From NCBI RefSeq assembly GCF_002269505.1, contig NZ_NQKQ01000006.1, positions 1 through 64,000 on the forward strand: 64,000 nt of DNA. Reading direction: 5' to 3'. Positions 27,099-36,415 of the stretch are shown here, one piece after another. Numbering within the stretch: position 1 is the stretch's first letter; each line of letters begins with the position of its first letter. Source of the stretch: Pseudomonas fragi (GTDB taxonomy: Bacteria; Pseudomonadota; Gammaproteobacteria; Pseudomonadales; Pseudomonadaceae). A model generated the notes under the pieces. It was not told the origin of the DNA. It searched no databases and saw only the letters and a list, made by a program, of their open reading frames with translations. Position numbers and translations under genes: made by a program.

Positions 27099-27100
27099 AG

Positions 27101-28507
27101 CTAAAGGCAAAATTCTGTAGCAGCTGCCACTTTTGCCGCCTTGCGCTCCTGCTTGAGCATGCGCCGCACCTTCCACTCGAAAGCCAGGGTCAGGCTGATC
27201 GACGCGCAGGCCAGACCCAGCGCCAGGCCCCACCACACGCCAGTCGGGCCCCAACCGATCGTGAACGCCAGCAGCCAGGCCATTGGCGCACCTATCACCC
27301 AGTAACAGAACAGCCCTACCAGAAAGGTAGTCTTGGCATCCTTGAGCCCGCGAATGGCGCCCATGGCGATGGTCTGCGCGCCATCAAACAGCTCAAACCA
27401 GGCCGCCACGGCCAACAGGCTCACCGCCAGTTCAAATACCGGGCGGAAAGCCGGATCGTTGTAATCCAGGAACAGGCCGATCAACTGGCTCGGGATAAAC
27501 CAGAACACGGCGGAAAACCCCAGCATGATCACCGCGCCACAGCCAATCCCTACTCGGCCGGCCAGCCGCGCCCGCTGCAAGTCGCCGCCGCCGTAGTGCT
27601 GACCAATACGCATGGTGATGGCATATGACATGCCCGCTGGCACCATAAACGCCACCGATACGATTTGCAGCGCGATCTGGTGCGCCGCCAGTTGCGTGCT
27701 GCCCATGGTGCCCATGCACAGTGCCGCGAAGGCAAACAAACCCACTTCCACGGCATAGGTCCCGCCAATCGGCAGGCCGAGCCGCCACAGTTCCCGCAGG
27801 TAAGTCAGATTGATCTTCGACAGGCCCTTGCTGATCGGGTACGCGTTGTAGGCCGGATGCCGATGAATATGCCAGGCCAGGCCCAGGGCCATGCAGGTCG
27901 CCACAATCGCGGTCACCAGGCCAATACCCATCAAGCCCAGTTTTGGCAGGCCGAACATGCCGGTAATCAGCGCGTAATTGAGCACAAAGTTGGCCACGGT
28001 ACCGATCAGGCTGATCACCATTACCGGCGTGGCCCGGCCCATTGCACTGGTGAAACCGCGCAGGGCCATAAAAGTCATATAGCCGGGCAGGGCAAACGGT
28101 AGCAGCAGCAGAAACTGGCCAGCCGCCTCAACGTTGGTGGGCGTTTGGCCAAACAGCAGTAACAGCGGTTTGATATTCCACAGCATCACCGCGCCGCCCA
28201 ATGCCAGCGCCCAGGCGAGCCACAGCCCGGCCTGTGTCAGGCGGGTCGCACCTTCAATATCCCCTGCGCCCTGGCGAATCGACACCAGCGTGCCCACGGC
28301 AGCGATGACGCCAATGCAGAAAATCGACACGAACGAGTAGCTGGCTGCCCCCAGGCTTCCGCCCGCCAGAGCCTCGGGGCTCAGGCGCGCCATCATCAGC
28401 GTATCGGTGAGCACCATCAGCATGTGAGCCAACTGCGAGGCGATCAGCGGCCCGGCCAACCGCATAATGGCCGAGAGTTCGATACGTGCAGGATGCTGTT
28501 TGATCAT
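27101..28507 (-). CDS. MATE family multidrug efflux transporter (NorM-like)
   Basis: An inner-membrane antiporter of 468 residues with about 12 hydrophobic helices in two halves, as in NorM. The first half has the conserved PLIASQLAHMLMVLTDTLMMARLSPEALAGGSLG region; the second starts near GLPIGGTYAVEVGLFAFAALCMG. Substrates cannot be told from sequence; PA5294 in P. aeruginosa holds the same place. Start chosen at 28507, since an upstream ATG adds 29 residues that are hydrophilic and lie in the shared promoter region. Convergent with, and 2 bp from, the preceding PDE gene stop; divergent from the LysR gene. Confidence 0.9.
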   Translation of the reverse strand: MIKQHPARIELSAIMRLAGPLIASQLAHMLMVLTDTLMMARLSPEALAGGSLGAASYSFVSIFCIGVIAAVGTLVSIRQGAGDIEGATRLTQAGLWLAWALALGGAVMLWNIKPLLLLFGQTPTNVEAAGQFLLLLPFALPGYMTFMALRGFTSAMGRATPVMVISLIGTVANFVLNYALITGMFGLPKLGLMGIGLVTAIVATCMALGLAWHIHRHPAYNAYPISKGLSKINLTYLRELWRLGLPIGGTYAVEVGLFAFAALCMGTMGSTQLAAHQIALQIVSVAFMVPAGMSYAITMRIGQHYGGGDLQRARLAGRVGIGCGAVIMLGFSAVFWFIPSQLIGLFLDYNDPAFRPVFELAVSLLAVAAWFELFDGAQTIAMGAIRGLKDAKTTFLVGLFCYWVIGAPMAWLLAFTIGWGPTGVWWGLALGLACASISLTLAFEWKVRRMLKQERKAAKVAAATEFCL

Positions 28508-28659
28508 TGTAGAAATTTCTATAGGTGCATTGAAAGGCTTGATTCTCGGCGCGTTGAGTGTTTTAAGCAAAGGGATAAAAACGATCATTGGCATGACTTA
28601 AACTCATGCTTGGGCTTGGTTTTTGTGCCTTCACCTGTTGGTCCATAGGAATATTCGTA

Positions 28660-29580
28660 ATGGCTCGTAGCCTTCCTCCGCTTTATGCCCTGCGCGCCTT
28701 TGAAGCTGCAGCTCGCCATAGCTCATTCACCCGGGCGGGCGAAGAACTGTCGATTACCCAGAGCGCCGTGAGCCGACATATCAAAACTCTTGAGGCGCAT
28801 TTTGCCTGCCGGTTGTTTCAACGCAGCGGGCGCAGCCTGCAACTCACCGAAGCTGCGCGTCTGCTGCTGCCGGGAGTGCGCGAAGGTTTTGCCGCCCTGG
28901 AGCGCGCCTGCACCACCTTACGCGCCGAAGATGACATCTTGCGCATGAAAGCCCCCTCGACCCTGACCATGCGCTGGTTACTGGCCCGCCTGAGCCGCTT
29001 TCGCCACTTGCAGAGCGGCAACGAGGTACAACTGACCAGTGCCTGGATGGACATCGACCATGTGGATTTCAATCACGAGCCGTTTGACTGTGCCGTGCTG
29101 TTGAGCAACGGCCACTTTCCGCCTGACTGGGAGGCGACGCTGTTGTTTGCGGAGATGCTGATCCCGGTCGGCGCGCCCGCCATTCAGGACGACAAACCCT
29201 GGGACGTCACGCGCCTGGCTACTACTGAGTTGCTGCACCCCACGCCCGACCGCCGCGATTGGCGCCGCTGGCTTGACTGCATGGGCTTGGGCGGGCAAGT
29301 GTCACTCAAGGGCGGGCAAGTCTTCGACACCCTGGAGCTGGGCATGATTGCCGCCGCCCGGGGTTACGGCATTTCCATGGGTGATTTGCTGATGGTGGCC
29401 GAAGACGTTGCCCAGGGGCGCCTGAGTTTGCCCTTCCCGACCGCAGTGGCCAGCGGCGACAATTACTATCTGGTTTGGCCCAAGACCCGCCCCGGGGGCG
29501 AGCGTTTGCGCCGGCTCAGCGACTTTTTGCAACATGAAGTCGCTGCAATGGTGCTGCCAACCGTTGAACAGTTGCACTGA
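28660..29580 (+). CDS. LysR-family regulator (GcvA-like)
   Basis: 306 residues: N-terminal HTH (LYALRAFEAAARHSSFTRAGEELSITQSAVSRHIKTLEAHFACRLFQR, about 8-54) and a substrate-binding domain of the short GcvA/AmpR type (TLTMRWLLARLSRF, then GYGISMGDLLMV). Start at 28660 places the HTH at the usual distance from the N-terminus. It is divergent from the MATE gene (152 bp) and may regulate it, a PA5293/PA5294 arrangement; this is inference. The ligand is unknown. Confidence 0.9.
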   Translation: MARSLPPLYALRAFEAAARHSSFTRAGEELSITQSAVSRHIKTLEAHFACRLFQRSGRSLQLTEAARLLLPGVREGFAALERACTTLRAEDDILRMKAPSTLTMRWLLARLSRFRHLQSGNEVQLTSAWMDIDHVDFNHEPFDCAVLLSNGHFPPDWEATLLFAEMLIPVGAPAIQDDKPWDVTRLATTELLHPTPDRRDWRRWLDCMGLGGQVSLKGGQVFDTLELGMIAAARGYGISMGDLLMVAEDVAQGRLSLPFPTAVASGDNYYLVWPKTRPGGERLRRLSDFLQHEVAAMVLPTVEQLH

Positions 29581-29589
29581 CCGCCTTTA

Positions 29590-31083
29590 TCAGCCACTGA
29601 CCGGCCGATACTGCAACGCCTCCGCGAGATGCTTGCGCTCTATGTTTTGCACCTGTTCCAGGTCCGCCAGAGTCCTTGCCACTTTCAACAGTCGATGTGC
29701 CGCTCGCAGTGACAAGGTCATGCGCTCGCAAGCCGCCTCCAGCCAGCTGTTATCCACATCACTCAAGCGGCACTGGGCCCGCACTCCGGGCAGATCGAGA
29801 AAGGCATTGGCGCAGCCCTGACGTTGCAGCTGGCGCTCACGTGCCACGGCCACAAGCCCGGCGGCATTGGCCGTGGTGTCACCTGAGGCAAGCGGCGGGT
29901 TGAGGGAGGTGGTTTCGCGGGCCACGGTCAGGTGCAGGTCAATGCGATCGAGCAACGGGCCGGAAAGTTTGTTGCGATAGCGCTGAATTTGCTCCGGGGT
30001 ACAGCGGCAGCGGCCTGTGGGTTCGCCAAGATATCCACAGGGGCAGGGGTTCATCGCCGCGACCAACTGGAAACGCGCCGGAAAACGCATGCGATCTTTC
30101 GCCCGGGCAATCACGATAAAGCCGCTCTCCATGGGCTCTCGCAAGACTTCCAGAACCTTGCGATCGAACTCGGGGAGCTCATCCAGAAACAACACGCCGT
30201 GATGGGCCAGGGTGATTTCACCGGGCCTGGGCTTGGAACCGCCGCCCACCAGCGCCGGGCCCGAGGCCGAATGATGGGGCTGGCGAAAGGGTCGCTGAGG
30301 CCAGTTGTTCAACGGCACATGGCTGGCCACCGACTGAATGGCGGCAACTTCCAGCGCCTCTTGTTCATTGAGGGGTGGCAACAAGCCGGGCAGGCGGCTG
30401 GCCAGCAAGGTTTTGCCAGTGCCAGGCGGTCCGGTAAACAGCACGTTGTGACTGCCAGCAGCGGCGACCAGCAGTGCCCGTTTGGCCGAAAGCTGGCCCT
30501 GGACATCGCTCAGGTCGGGATAGGGTTTACTTATATGCAGCAAGCCGCTGGGGATGTAGGGCTCAATCACCTCCCGACCTGCGAAATGGGCCACCAGCTG
30601 CAACAAGTGCTCAGCTGCAATCACCGTCAGCCCGCAGGCCAGGCAGGCTTCCTCGGCATTGGCCTGCGGCACTACCAGCGCCCGACCTGCGGCCCTTGCT
30701 GCCAGGGCCGCTGGCAATATGCCCTGCACTGGCCGGATAGCGCCCGATAGCGCCAGTTCGCCCAGGCACTCCACGTGTTCCAGCGCCACAGCCGGCAGTT
30801 GCCCGCTGGCCGCCAAAATGCCCAGGGCAATGGCCACATCAAAGCGCCCGCCGTCCTTGGGCAGGTCGGCGGGCGCGAGGTTGAGGGTGATACGCCGGGC
30901 CGGGAAATCCAGCGTGGAGTTGATGATTGCGCTGCGTACCCGGTCTTTACTTTCCTTGACTGCGGTTTCGGGCAAGCCGACCAGTGTCAACGCCGGTAGC
31001 CCATTGGCCAGATGTGCCTCCACTGTAACGGCAGGTGCCTCGACGCCCACCTGAGCGCGGCTGTAAACAATCGCCAGAGCCAT
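29590..31083 (-). CDS. comM: YifB/ComM-type Mg chelatase-like AAA+ protein
   Basis: A 497-residue AAA+ protein. N-terminal Lon-like domain (VEAHLANGLPALTLVGLPETAVKESKDRVRSAI), central AAA+ core with Walker A TGPPGTGKTLLASRLPG (about 217), FRQPHHSASGPALVGGGS, Walker B GVLFLDELPEF, and a C-terminal zinc-like Cys cluster (CPCGYLG..TGRCRC). ComM is a hexameric helicase that promotes branch migration during natural transformation in Vibrio; in Pseudomonas the role is less studied. Single-gene unit, convergent with the LysR gene. Confidence 0.93.
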   Translation of the reverse strand: MALAIVYSRAQVGVEAPAVTVEAHLANGLPALTLVGLPETAVKESKDRVRSAIINSTLDFPARRITLNLAPADLPKDGGRFDVAIALGILAASGQLPAVALEHVECLGELALSGAIRPVQGILPAALAARAAGRALVVPQANAEEACLACGLTVIAAEHLLQLVAHFAGREVIEPYIPSGLLHISKPYPDLSDVQGQLSAKRALLVAAAGSHNVLFTGPPGTGKTLLASRLPGLLPPLNEQEALEVAAIQSVASHVPLNNWPQRPFRQPHHSASGPALVGGGSKPRPGEITLAHHGVLFLDELPEFDRKVLEVLREPMESGFIVIARAKDRMRFPARFQLVAAMNPCPCGYLGEPTGRCRCTPEQIQRYRNKLSGPLLDRIDLHLTVARETTSLNPPLASGDTTANAAGLVAVARERQLQRQGCANAFLDLPGVRAQCRLSDVDNSWLEAACERMTLSLRAAHRLLKVARTLADLEQVQNIERKHLAEALQYRPVSG

Positions 31084-31205
31084 GACTCATTCCTTGAGTT
31101 CGCAAAAAAACCATGGTGCTTGAATTAGAAGCCGGGGATAGGCATGGAATGGATACGGGATGTGAATGGGTATGGGAACGCTGCGTACGAGCTGCCAGAG
31201 TGCGG

Positions 31206-31249
31206 TTGCAGAAATCCCCAAATCCCCTATTATTAACTAATAACGTTAT
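31206..31249 (+). promoter_or_regulatory. higBA promoter with overlapping operator
   Basis: TTGCAG (31206-31211) and TATTAT (31228-31233) are 16 bp apart. Over the -10 lies TTATTA-AC-TAATAA (31230-31243), a perfect dyad, and next to it the 10-bp palindrome ATAACGTTAT (31240-31249). Such sites fit repression by the HigA antitoxin, which binds its own promoter. Confidence 0.6.
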
Positions 31250-31258
31250 CCATTAATC

Positions 31259-31537
31259 ATGATGGTGAGCTTCAAGTGCGAGAAGACTGAAAGTCTGTAT
31301 CGAAGCGGCAAGACTCGCTTATGGTCAGACATTCTCAATGTCATTGAACGAAAATTAACCATGCTGGACGCTGCAAGCGTGCTGACAGATTTGGCGTCAC
31401 CCCCTGGCAACCGCCTTGAGGCGCTCGGCGGAGCACGCAAAGGCCAGCACAGCATCCGTATCAACGCACAATGGCGAATCTGCTTTATCTGGGGGACAAA
31501 AGGTCCTGAAGCAGTAGAAATCGTCGATTACCATTGA
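31259..31537 (+). CDS. higB: HigB-type toxin (RelE/ParE superfamily)
   Basis: A 92-residue RelE-superfamily protein that would cleave mRNA on the ribosome. It carries the HigB features FKCEKTESLYRSG near the start, the LDAA.....LASPPGNRLEALGGARKGQHSIRINAQWRICF core with the conserved basic residues (R, H, R) and the C-terminal VEIVDYH. Toxin-first order and the 4-bp gap to the antitoxin gene are typical of higBA. A second ATG at 31262 is equally possible as start. Confidence 0.92.
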   Translation: MMVSFKCEKTESLYRSGKTRLWSDILNVIERKLTMLDAASVLTDLASPPGNRLEALGGARKGQHSIRINAQWRICFIWGTKGPEAVEIVDYH

Positions 31538-31541
31538 GGTC

Positions 31542-31850
31542 ATGATGATCAAGAACGGCATGCGCCCGGTTCATCCGGGTGAAATTCTCAAGGAAGAATA
31601 CCTTGAGCCCCTGAGCCTCTCATCCGCTGCTTTGGCCAGGGCACTGCGGGTGTCTACGCCAACGGTCAACGATATCGTACTGCAGCGCCGTGGCGTGAGT
31701 GCAGATATGGCACTGCGCCTGTCTATTTGCCTGGCGACCACTCCAGAGTTCTGGTTGAACCTGCAAACCACTTACGACCTGCGCAAGGCAGAAACCGACC
31801 GTGGTGCAGCGATTCGCGAACAGGTGCAGCCGATTCACCACTGCGCCTGA
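31542..31850 (+). CDS. higA: HigA-type antitoxin
   Basis: A 102-residue XRE-family antitoxin starting near the conserved MRPVHPGEILKEEYLEPL motif and followed by an HTH (LSSAALARALRVSTPTVNDIVLQRRGVSADMALRLSICL, about 27-65) and FWLNLQTTYDLRKAE. It would neutralise HigB and bind the dyads upstream of higB. It converges with the glyoxalase-like gene with a 1-bp gap. Confidence 0.92.
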   Translation: MMIKNGMRPVHPGEILKEEYLEPLSLSSAALARALRVSTPTVNDIVLQRRGVSADMALRLSICLATTPEFWLNLQTTYDLRKAETDRGAAIREQVQPIHHCA

Positions 31851-31851
31851 A

Positions 31852-32280
31852 TCACTCCCCCAGCGCTTTGGTCCCCAGATCCTCGGCAAAGCGTAACAAG
31901 TAGCCATCGGGGTCGAGCACCAAAAAGTTGCGCTCGCCAAACAGCACGTCGTTGCTGCGGTACCAGCGTTCTTCCAGGGGTTTGCGCAGGGTATGGCCTG
32001 CGGCCTCCAGGCGCTCGATCAGCCCCCGGGCATCCGGGCATTTGATCGACAGGTTCATGCCGCGACCAAACGGCTGCTCCAGCGGCCCGACTCGCCAGGA
32101 GGACTCTTCGAGGTCGTCCTGCTCCAGCATCAGCTGGCTGCCATGAAACGACAAAAATGCAAACAGATCCTCGGGCCGTTGGTATTCGACTCTGAAACCA
32201 AGCACTTCACAGTAAAAGTACAAACTGCGCGAAAGGTCCGAGACGATCATCTCGGGCACCAGCGGGTTCATCACCAGCAT
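31852..32280 (-). CDS. VOC-family (glyoxalase/bleomycin-resistance-like) protein
   Basis: 142 residues with the VOC fold signature: MIVSDLSRSLYFYCEVLGFRVEYQRPED at the N-terminus and FLVLDPDGYLLRFAE near the C-terminus, which together hold the paired beta-alpha-beta3 units. No metal ligand set can be fixed with confidence, and the substrate is unknown. It lies directly beside the HigBA pair in convergent direction and seems not to be part of it. Confidence 0.85.
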   Translation of the reverse strand: MLVMNPLVPEMIVSDLSRSLYFYCEVLGFRVEYQRPEDLFAFLSFHGSQLMLEQDDLEESSWRVGPLEQPFGRGMNLSIKCPDARGLIERLEAAGHTLRKPLEERWYRSNDVLFGERNFLVLDPDGYLLRFAEDLGTKALGE

Positions 32281-32326
32281 ATAAAAACATCCTTGTTAAG
32301 ACAGGCGCATGCACCGCCTTTGAGCG

Positions 32327-32587
32327 TTATTCGCTCGGCGGCAAAAGCCTTGCTTCCATTTCGGCCACTTTGGCCTCCAGGCTTTCGAGGCGAGCACGGG
32401 TGCGGGCCAAAACCACCATCTGGCTGTCGAACTCTTCACGGCTTACCAGATCAAGCTTGCTGAAACCGCTTTGCAGCAAGGCTTTGAACTGGCTTTCGAT
32501 TTCATTGCGCGGTAGCGCGGTTTCGCCACTGAGCAAGCGGGAAGCGTGGCCGCCAAGGGCATCGAGAAAATCTTTGGGCGCGAGCAT
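32327..32587 (-). CDS. ubiK: Ubiquinone biosynthesis accessory factor UbiK
   Basis: An 86-residue protein of the YqiC/UbiK type: N-terminal amphipathic LAPKDFLDALGGHASRLLSG, then a C-terminal coiled coil (VLARTRARLESLEAKVAEMEARL). It helps assemble the Ubi enzyme complex with lipids. The ATG at 32587 fits the family start; the frame extends upstream to 32893 with no family character. It precedes glnK in the opposite direction, as in P. aeruginosa. Confidence 0.88.
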   Translation of the reverse strand: MLAPKDFLDALGGHASRLLSGETALPRNEIESQFKALLQSGFSKLDLVSREEFDSQMVVLARTRARLESLEAKVAEMEARLLPPSE

Positions 32588-33342
<755 letters not shown>

Positions 33343-33376
33343 GCCGCCAAAACCCAACGCCCCAGGAGAAAACACT

Positions 33377-34714
33377 ATGACTCTGCGTAAATTCGCAGGG
33401 CTCGGAGCCCTGCTGTCTGTCGTAATGCCTGGCCTGGCCATGGCGGCAGACGGAGCGGCTGCTCCAGTCCTCAACTCCGGCGACACCGCCTGGATGCTGA
33501 CTGCTACAGCCCTGGTGCTGTTTATGACCATTCCCGGCCTGGCGCTGTTCTACGGCGGCATGGTGCGCTCCAAAAACATTCTTTCCGTGATGATGCAGTG
33601 CTTCGCCATTACCGGTCTGATCAGCATCCTGTGGGTCATCTATGGCTACAGCATCACGTTCGACACCACGGGCATGGAGCAAGGCGTCACCAACTTCAAT
33701 TCGTTTATCGGCGGGTTCGGCAAAGCCTTCCTGGCCGGTGTCACGCCTGAAAGCCTGACCTCATCCACCGCGCTGTTCCCGGAAGCCGTGTTCATCACCT
33801 TCCAGATGACCTTCGCCATCATCACCCCGGCACTGATCGTCGGCGCATTCGCCGAGCGCATGAAGTTCTCGGCCATGCTGATCTTCATGGGCGTGTGGTT
33901 CACCCTGGTGTATGCGCCGATTGCGCACATGGTGTGGAGCGGCAACGGCGGCCTGTTGTGGGACTGGGGCGTACTCGACTTCGCGGGCGGCACCGTGGTG
34001 CATATCAACGCCGGTATCGCAGGCCTGGTAGCATGCATCGTGCTCGGCAAGCGTAAAGGCTACCCAAGCACCCCGATGGCCCCACACAACCTGGGTTATA
34101 CCCTGGTGGGCGCGGCCATGCTGTGGATCGGCTGGTTCGGTTTTAACGCAGGCTCCGCTGCTGCTGCCAACGGCACTGCCGGCATGGCTATGCTGGTGAC
34201 TCAAATCGCCACCGCAGCCGCAGCCCTGGGCTGGATGTTTGCCGAATGGATCACCCACGGCAAGCCAAGCGCACTGGGCATCGCCTCGGGCGTGGTAGCA
34301 GGCCTGGTGGCAATCACTCCGGCTGCGGGCACTGTTGGCCCGATGGGTTCGGTGGTGATCGGCTTGTCGGCTGGCGTGATCTGCTTCTTCTGCGCCACCA
34401 GCCTCAAGCGCAAGCTGGGCTACGATGACTCGCTGGATGCGTTCGGTGTGCACGGTATCGGCGGTATCGTCGGCGCAATCCTCACCGGCGTGTTTGCAGC
34501 CCCGGCACTGGGCGGCTTCGGCACCGTGACCGACATTGCAGCGCAAGTCTGGATCCAGTTCAAAGGCGTGGCCTTCACTGTGGTTTACACCGCTATTGTG
34601 ACCTTCATCATCCTCAAGGTACTGGATGCTGTGATGGGTCTGCGTGTGGCTGAAGAGGAAGAGGCCGTAGGCCTGGACCTGGCTCAGCACAACGAGCGTG
34701 GTTACAACCTGTAA
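33377..34714 (+). CDS. amtB: Ammonium transporter AmtB
   Basis: A 445-residue inner-membrane channel with a cleavable signal peptide (MTLRKFAGLGALLSVVMPGLAMAADG) and 11 membrane helices. The twin-histidine pore residues are in APIAHMVWSG and FGVHGIGGIVG. The N-terminal residues of the mature part contain the S/A-x-D-T-A-W-M motif typical of AmtB. GlnK-sensitive. The longer frame beginning at 33260 overlaps glnK; the ATG at 33377, with AGGAG upstream, is the correct start. Confidence 0.96.
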   Translation: MTLRKFAGLGALLSVVMPGLAMAADGAAAPVLNSGDTAWMLTATALVLFMTIPGLALFYGGMVRSKNILSVMMQCFAITGLISILWVIYGYSITFDTTGMEQGVTNFNSFIGGFGKAFLAGVTPESLTSSTALFPEAVFITFQMTFAIITPALIVGAFAERMKFSAMLIFMGVWFTLVYAPIAHMVWSGNGGLLWDWGVLDFAGGTVVHINAGIAGLVACIVLGKRKGYPSTPMAPHNLGYTLVGAAMLWIGWFGFNAGSAAAANGTAGMAMLVTQIATAAAALGWMFAEWITHGKPSALGIASGVVAGLVAITPAAGTVGPMGSVVIGLSAGVICFFCATSLKRKLGYDDSLDAFGVHGIGGIVGAILTGVFAAPALGGFGTVTDIAAQVWIQFKGVAFTVVYTAIVTFIILKVLDAVMGLRVAEEEEAVGLDLAQHNERGYNL

Positions 34715-34725
34715 GGTTCCACTGA

Positions 34726-34754
34726 TAAAAAACCCGGCGTGCCGGGTTTTTTTT
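34726..34754 (+). terminator. Intrinsic terminator after amtB
   Basis: AAAAAACCCGGC and GCCGGGTTTTTTTTT hairpin with a short GT centre, 11 bp after the amtB stop. Strong T run. Confidence 0.92.
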
Positions 34755-34876
34755 TGTCGGTAATAAAGCCATATTCGCGGCGCCGAAATGATTTGCCTTA
34801 CAGGTTAAAAGGGTGAATGAGTTCTACGCTTGTTTATGTGACACGTGCTTGTGACACAACTCGACTATTAGCCGCT

Positions 34877-34903
34877 TTGCTTTTTTCTTCAGCACGCTAG
34901 AAT
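34877..34903 (+). promoter_or_regulatory. Possible sutA promoter
   Basis: TTGCTT (34877-34882) and TAGAAT (34898-34903), 15 bp apart. Two direct GTGACAC repeats (34838 and 34851) lie about 30-40 bp further upstream. Transcription would begin near 34910, giving sutA a leader of about 285 nt. Confidence 0.4.
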
Positions 34904-35006
34904 GCGCGCCGAGGGCTAGACACAAAGCTCGAGTACGACGAAGGCGAGGATGATCTCCCGACGCTTTCAAGGCCCGTGATCCGTGCTGCGCAATATCTGG
35001 CAGCGG

Positions 35007-35091
35007 GCGCCTGGCAAGGTGTTTATTCAGGCGCAGGCCATGTTTGTAGTGGTGTGCGCCAAGCCCTCTTTACCTCACAACGGTAAAGAGG
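35007..35091 (+). ncRNA. Structured leader or small RNA in front of sutA
   Basis: Two perfect hairpins: GCGCCTG (35007-35013) with CAGGCGC (35028-35034) and CCTCTTTACC (35065-35074) with GGTAAAGAGG (35082-35091) around a 7-nt loop. The second is a 10-bp perfect stem and has no T run, so it is not a terminator. The element lies in the 481-bp gap before sutA. It could be a 5' leader element or an independent small RNA. Confidence 0.4.
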
Positions 35092-35195
35092 CGTAAGCCG
35101 CGGTTTGCCCAAGGCTACTTTTTCACCAGCGGTGGTAGACAGTCGCCACAGCTGGTCTATAACTAATCTGCTTTACGTATGTCATGGGGTAGAAC

Positions 35196-35522
35196 ATGAG
35201 CGACGACGATCTGGAAAATGATGACCTCGAAGTAGGCGAAGACGACGATACCGAGGAGGGCCTGGAAACGGCCGCCGAAGACGTTGCAGACGACGACGGT
35301 GGTGATGATGTGCCGGCCCCTGCGGCCAAGGGCAAATCAAAGGCTGCTGTCTCGGTCGACGACCTGCCGAGCGTAGAAGCCAAGAATAAAGAGCGTGATG
35401 CTCTGGCCCGCGCCATGGAAGAGTTTTTGTCCAAAGGTGGCAAGGTGCAGGAAGTTGAGGCTAACGTGGTGGCAGACCCACCCAAGAAGCCTGACAACAA
35501 GTACGGCAGCCGTCCTATCTAA
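35196..35522 (+). CDS. sutA: RNA polymerase-binding growth-arrest factor SutA
   Basis: A 108-residue, mostly disordered acidic protein: residues 1-45 hold a D/E-rich stretch (DDDTEEGLETAAEDVADDD), then a short basic patch, a central helix (VEAKNKERDALARAMEEFLSKGG) and a C-terminal tail ending PDNKYGSRPI. This is the layout of P. aeruginosa SutA (PA5285), which binds RNA polymerase and helps sustain transcription in slow growth. It lies in the same place, between amtB and the HAD-xerC group. Terminator just downstream. Confidence 0.9.
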   Translation: MSDDDLENDDLEVGEDDDTEEGLETAAEDVADDDGGDDVPAPAAKGKSKAAVSVDDLPSVEAKNKERDALARAMEEFLSKGGKVQEVEANVVADPPKKPDNKYGSRPI

Positions 35523-35543
35523 GGTCAGGTTGTTTGCTTGAAG

Positions 35544-35573
35544 AAAAAACCCGCCGTCGCTGCGGGTTTTTTT
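35544..35573 (+). terminator. Intrinsic terminator after sutA
   Basis: AAAAAACCCGC and GCGGGTTTTTTT arms around CGTCGCT, 21 bp after the sutA stop. A family A repeat follows at once. Confidence 0.88.
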
Positions 35574-35582
35574 GTGCCTGAT

Positions 35583-35726
35583 GTAGTCGCTGCCAAGGCA
35601 CGAAGGCTGCGATCGGCGGCGCAGCCGTCGTAAAACCTGTACGCTCAGTTAGCCAGGCACACCGCGGCGCCTGATCTACGACGGCTGCGCCGCCGATCGC
35701 AGCCTTCGTACCTCGTCAGCGACTAC
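35583..35726. repeat. Palindromic intergenic repeat, family A copy 4 (long form)
   Basis: GTAGTCGCTGCC...AAGGCTGCGATCGGCGGCGCAGCC is paired with GGCTGCGCCGCCGATCGCAG ... GCGACTAC at the other side. The arms, with small gaps, extend to about 50 bp, the longest in the window, with a loop of about 35 bp. The left arm reads AAGGCACGAAGG where the right has CCTTCGTACCTCG. The right end overlaps the stop codon of the HAD gene. Confidence 0.9.
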
Positions 35727-36415
35727 CTGTTCAGGTGTTTCAACACCAGCGGCAATTCACTCAAACAGCCAATTTCGGCATCCGGGGCCTTGTCCCCGTC
35801 CCAGCGTTTGCCGCCAGGGTTGAACCACACCGCCCGCAAGCCCGCCAACTGCGCGCCAGCAATGTCGTCACCGGGGTGATCGCCCACATGCACCGCCGCC
35901 CCTGCAGCCACGCCGCCGCGCAACAGCGCTTCGTGAAACAGGCGCGCATCAGGCTTGGCAATGCCGATATCTTCAGCACACAACACAAACTTGAAGTGAT
36001 GACCCAAACCAATTCTTCGCACATCGGCGTTACCGTTAGTCACCACACCCAGGGCGTAATCCCGCGCCAGTGTAATCAGGGTCGGCTCGGCCTGGGGGAA
36101 CACTTGCAGGGCGTGACGCGCCTCAATAAACACTTCAAAGGCATCATCGGCCAGCGCCGCAGCGTTGGCATAACCCACTCCGTGCAGCGCATGAAACAGA
36201 ATGCGCCGACGCAGTGCACTGATACGGTGCTTGAGCTGCGGCTCTTCACTCAAGACCCGCTCGCGTATCGCCTGGAAATGCCCGACCTCAACAACGCCCA
36301 ATTTTGGTGCGTTGTCATTTAGCCAGTCGCGCAATACCGCTTCGGCACTGACAATCACCGGGGCGGTATCCCACAGGGTGTCGTCGAGGTCGAAGGTAAT
36401 CAGCTCAATCGTCAT
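35723..36415 (-). CDS. HAD-superfamily hydrolase
   Basis: A 230-residue HAD phosphatase: motif [13 protein letters not shown] (residues 6-17), motif [10 protein letters not shown], motif [18 protein letters not shown] and motif [18 protein letters not shown]. Cap type C1. The substrate is unknown; it belongs to the YigB-like group that sits next to xerC (YigB in E. coli is an FMN phosphatase). The stop codon TAG at 35725-35723 is made from the first bases of the family A repeat. The start overlaps the xerC stop by 4 bp. Confidence 0.88.
   Translation of the reverse strand: MTIELITFDLDDTLWDTAPVIVSAEAVLRDWLNDNAPKLGVVEVGHFQAIRERVLSEEPQLKHRISALRRRILFHALHGVGYANAAALADDAFEVFIEARHALQVFPQAEPTLITLARDYALGVVTNGNADVRRIGLGHHFKFVLCAEDIGIAKPDARLFHEALLRGGVAAGAAVHVGDHPGDDIAGAQLAGLRAVWFNPGGKRWDGDKAPDAEIGCLSELPLVLKHLNR

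Noticed and set aside
34837..34857. CRP/Vfr site upstream of sutA
   Set aside because: Two TGTGA-like half-sites are direct, not inverted, repeats; the TCACA half is missing.
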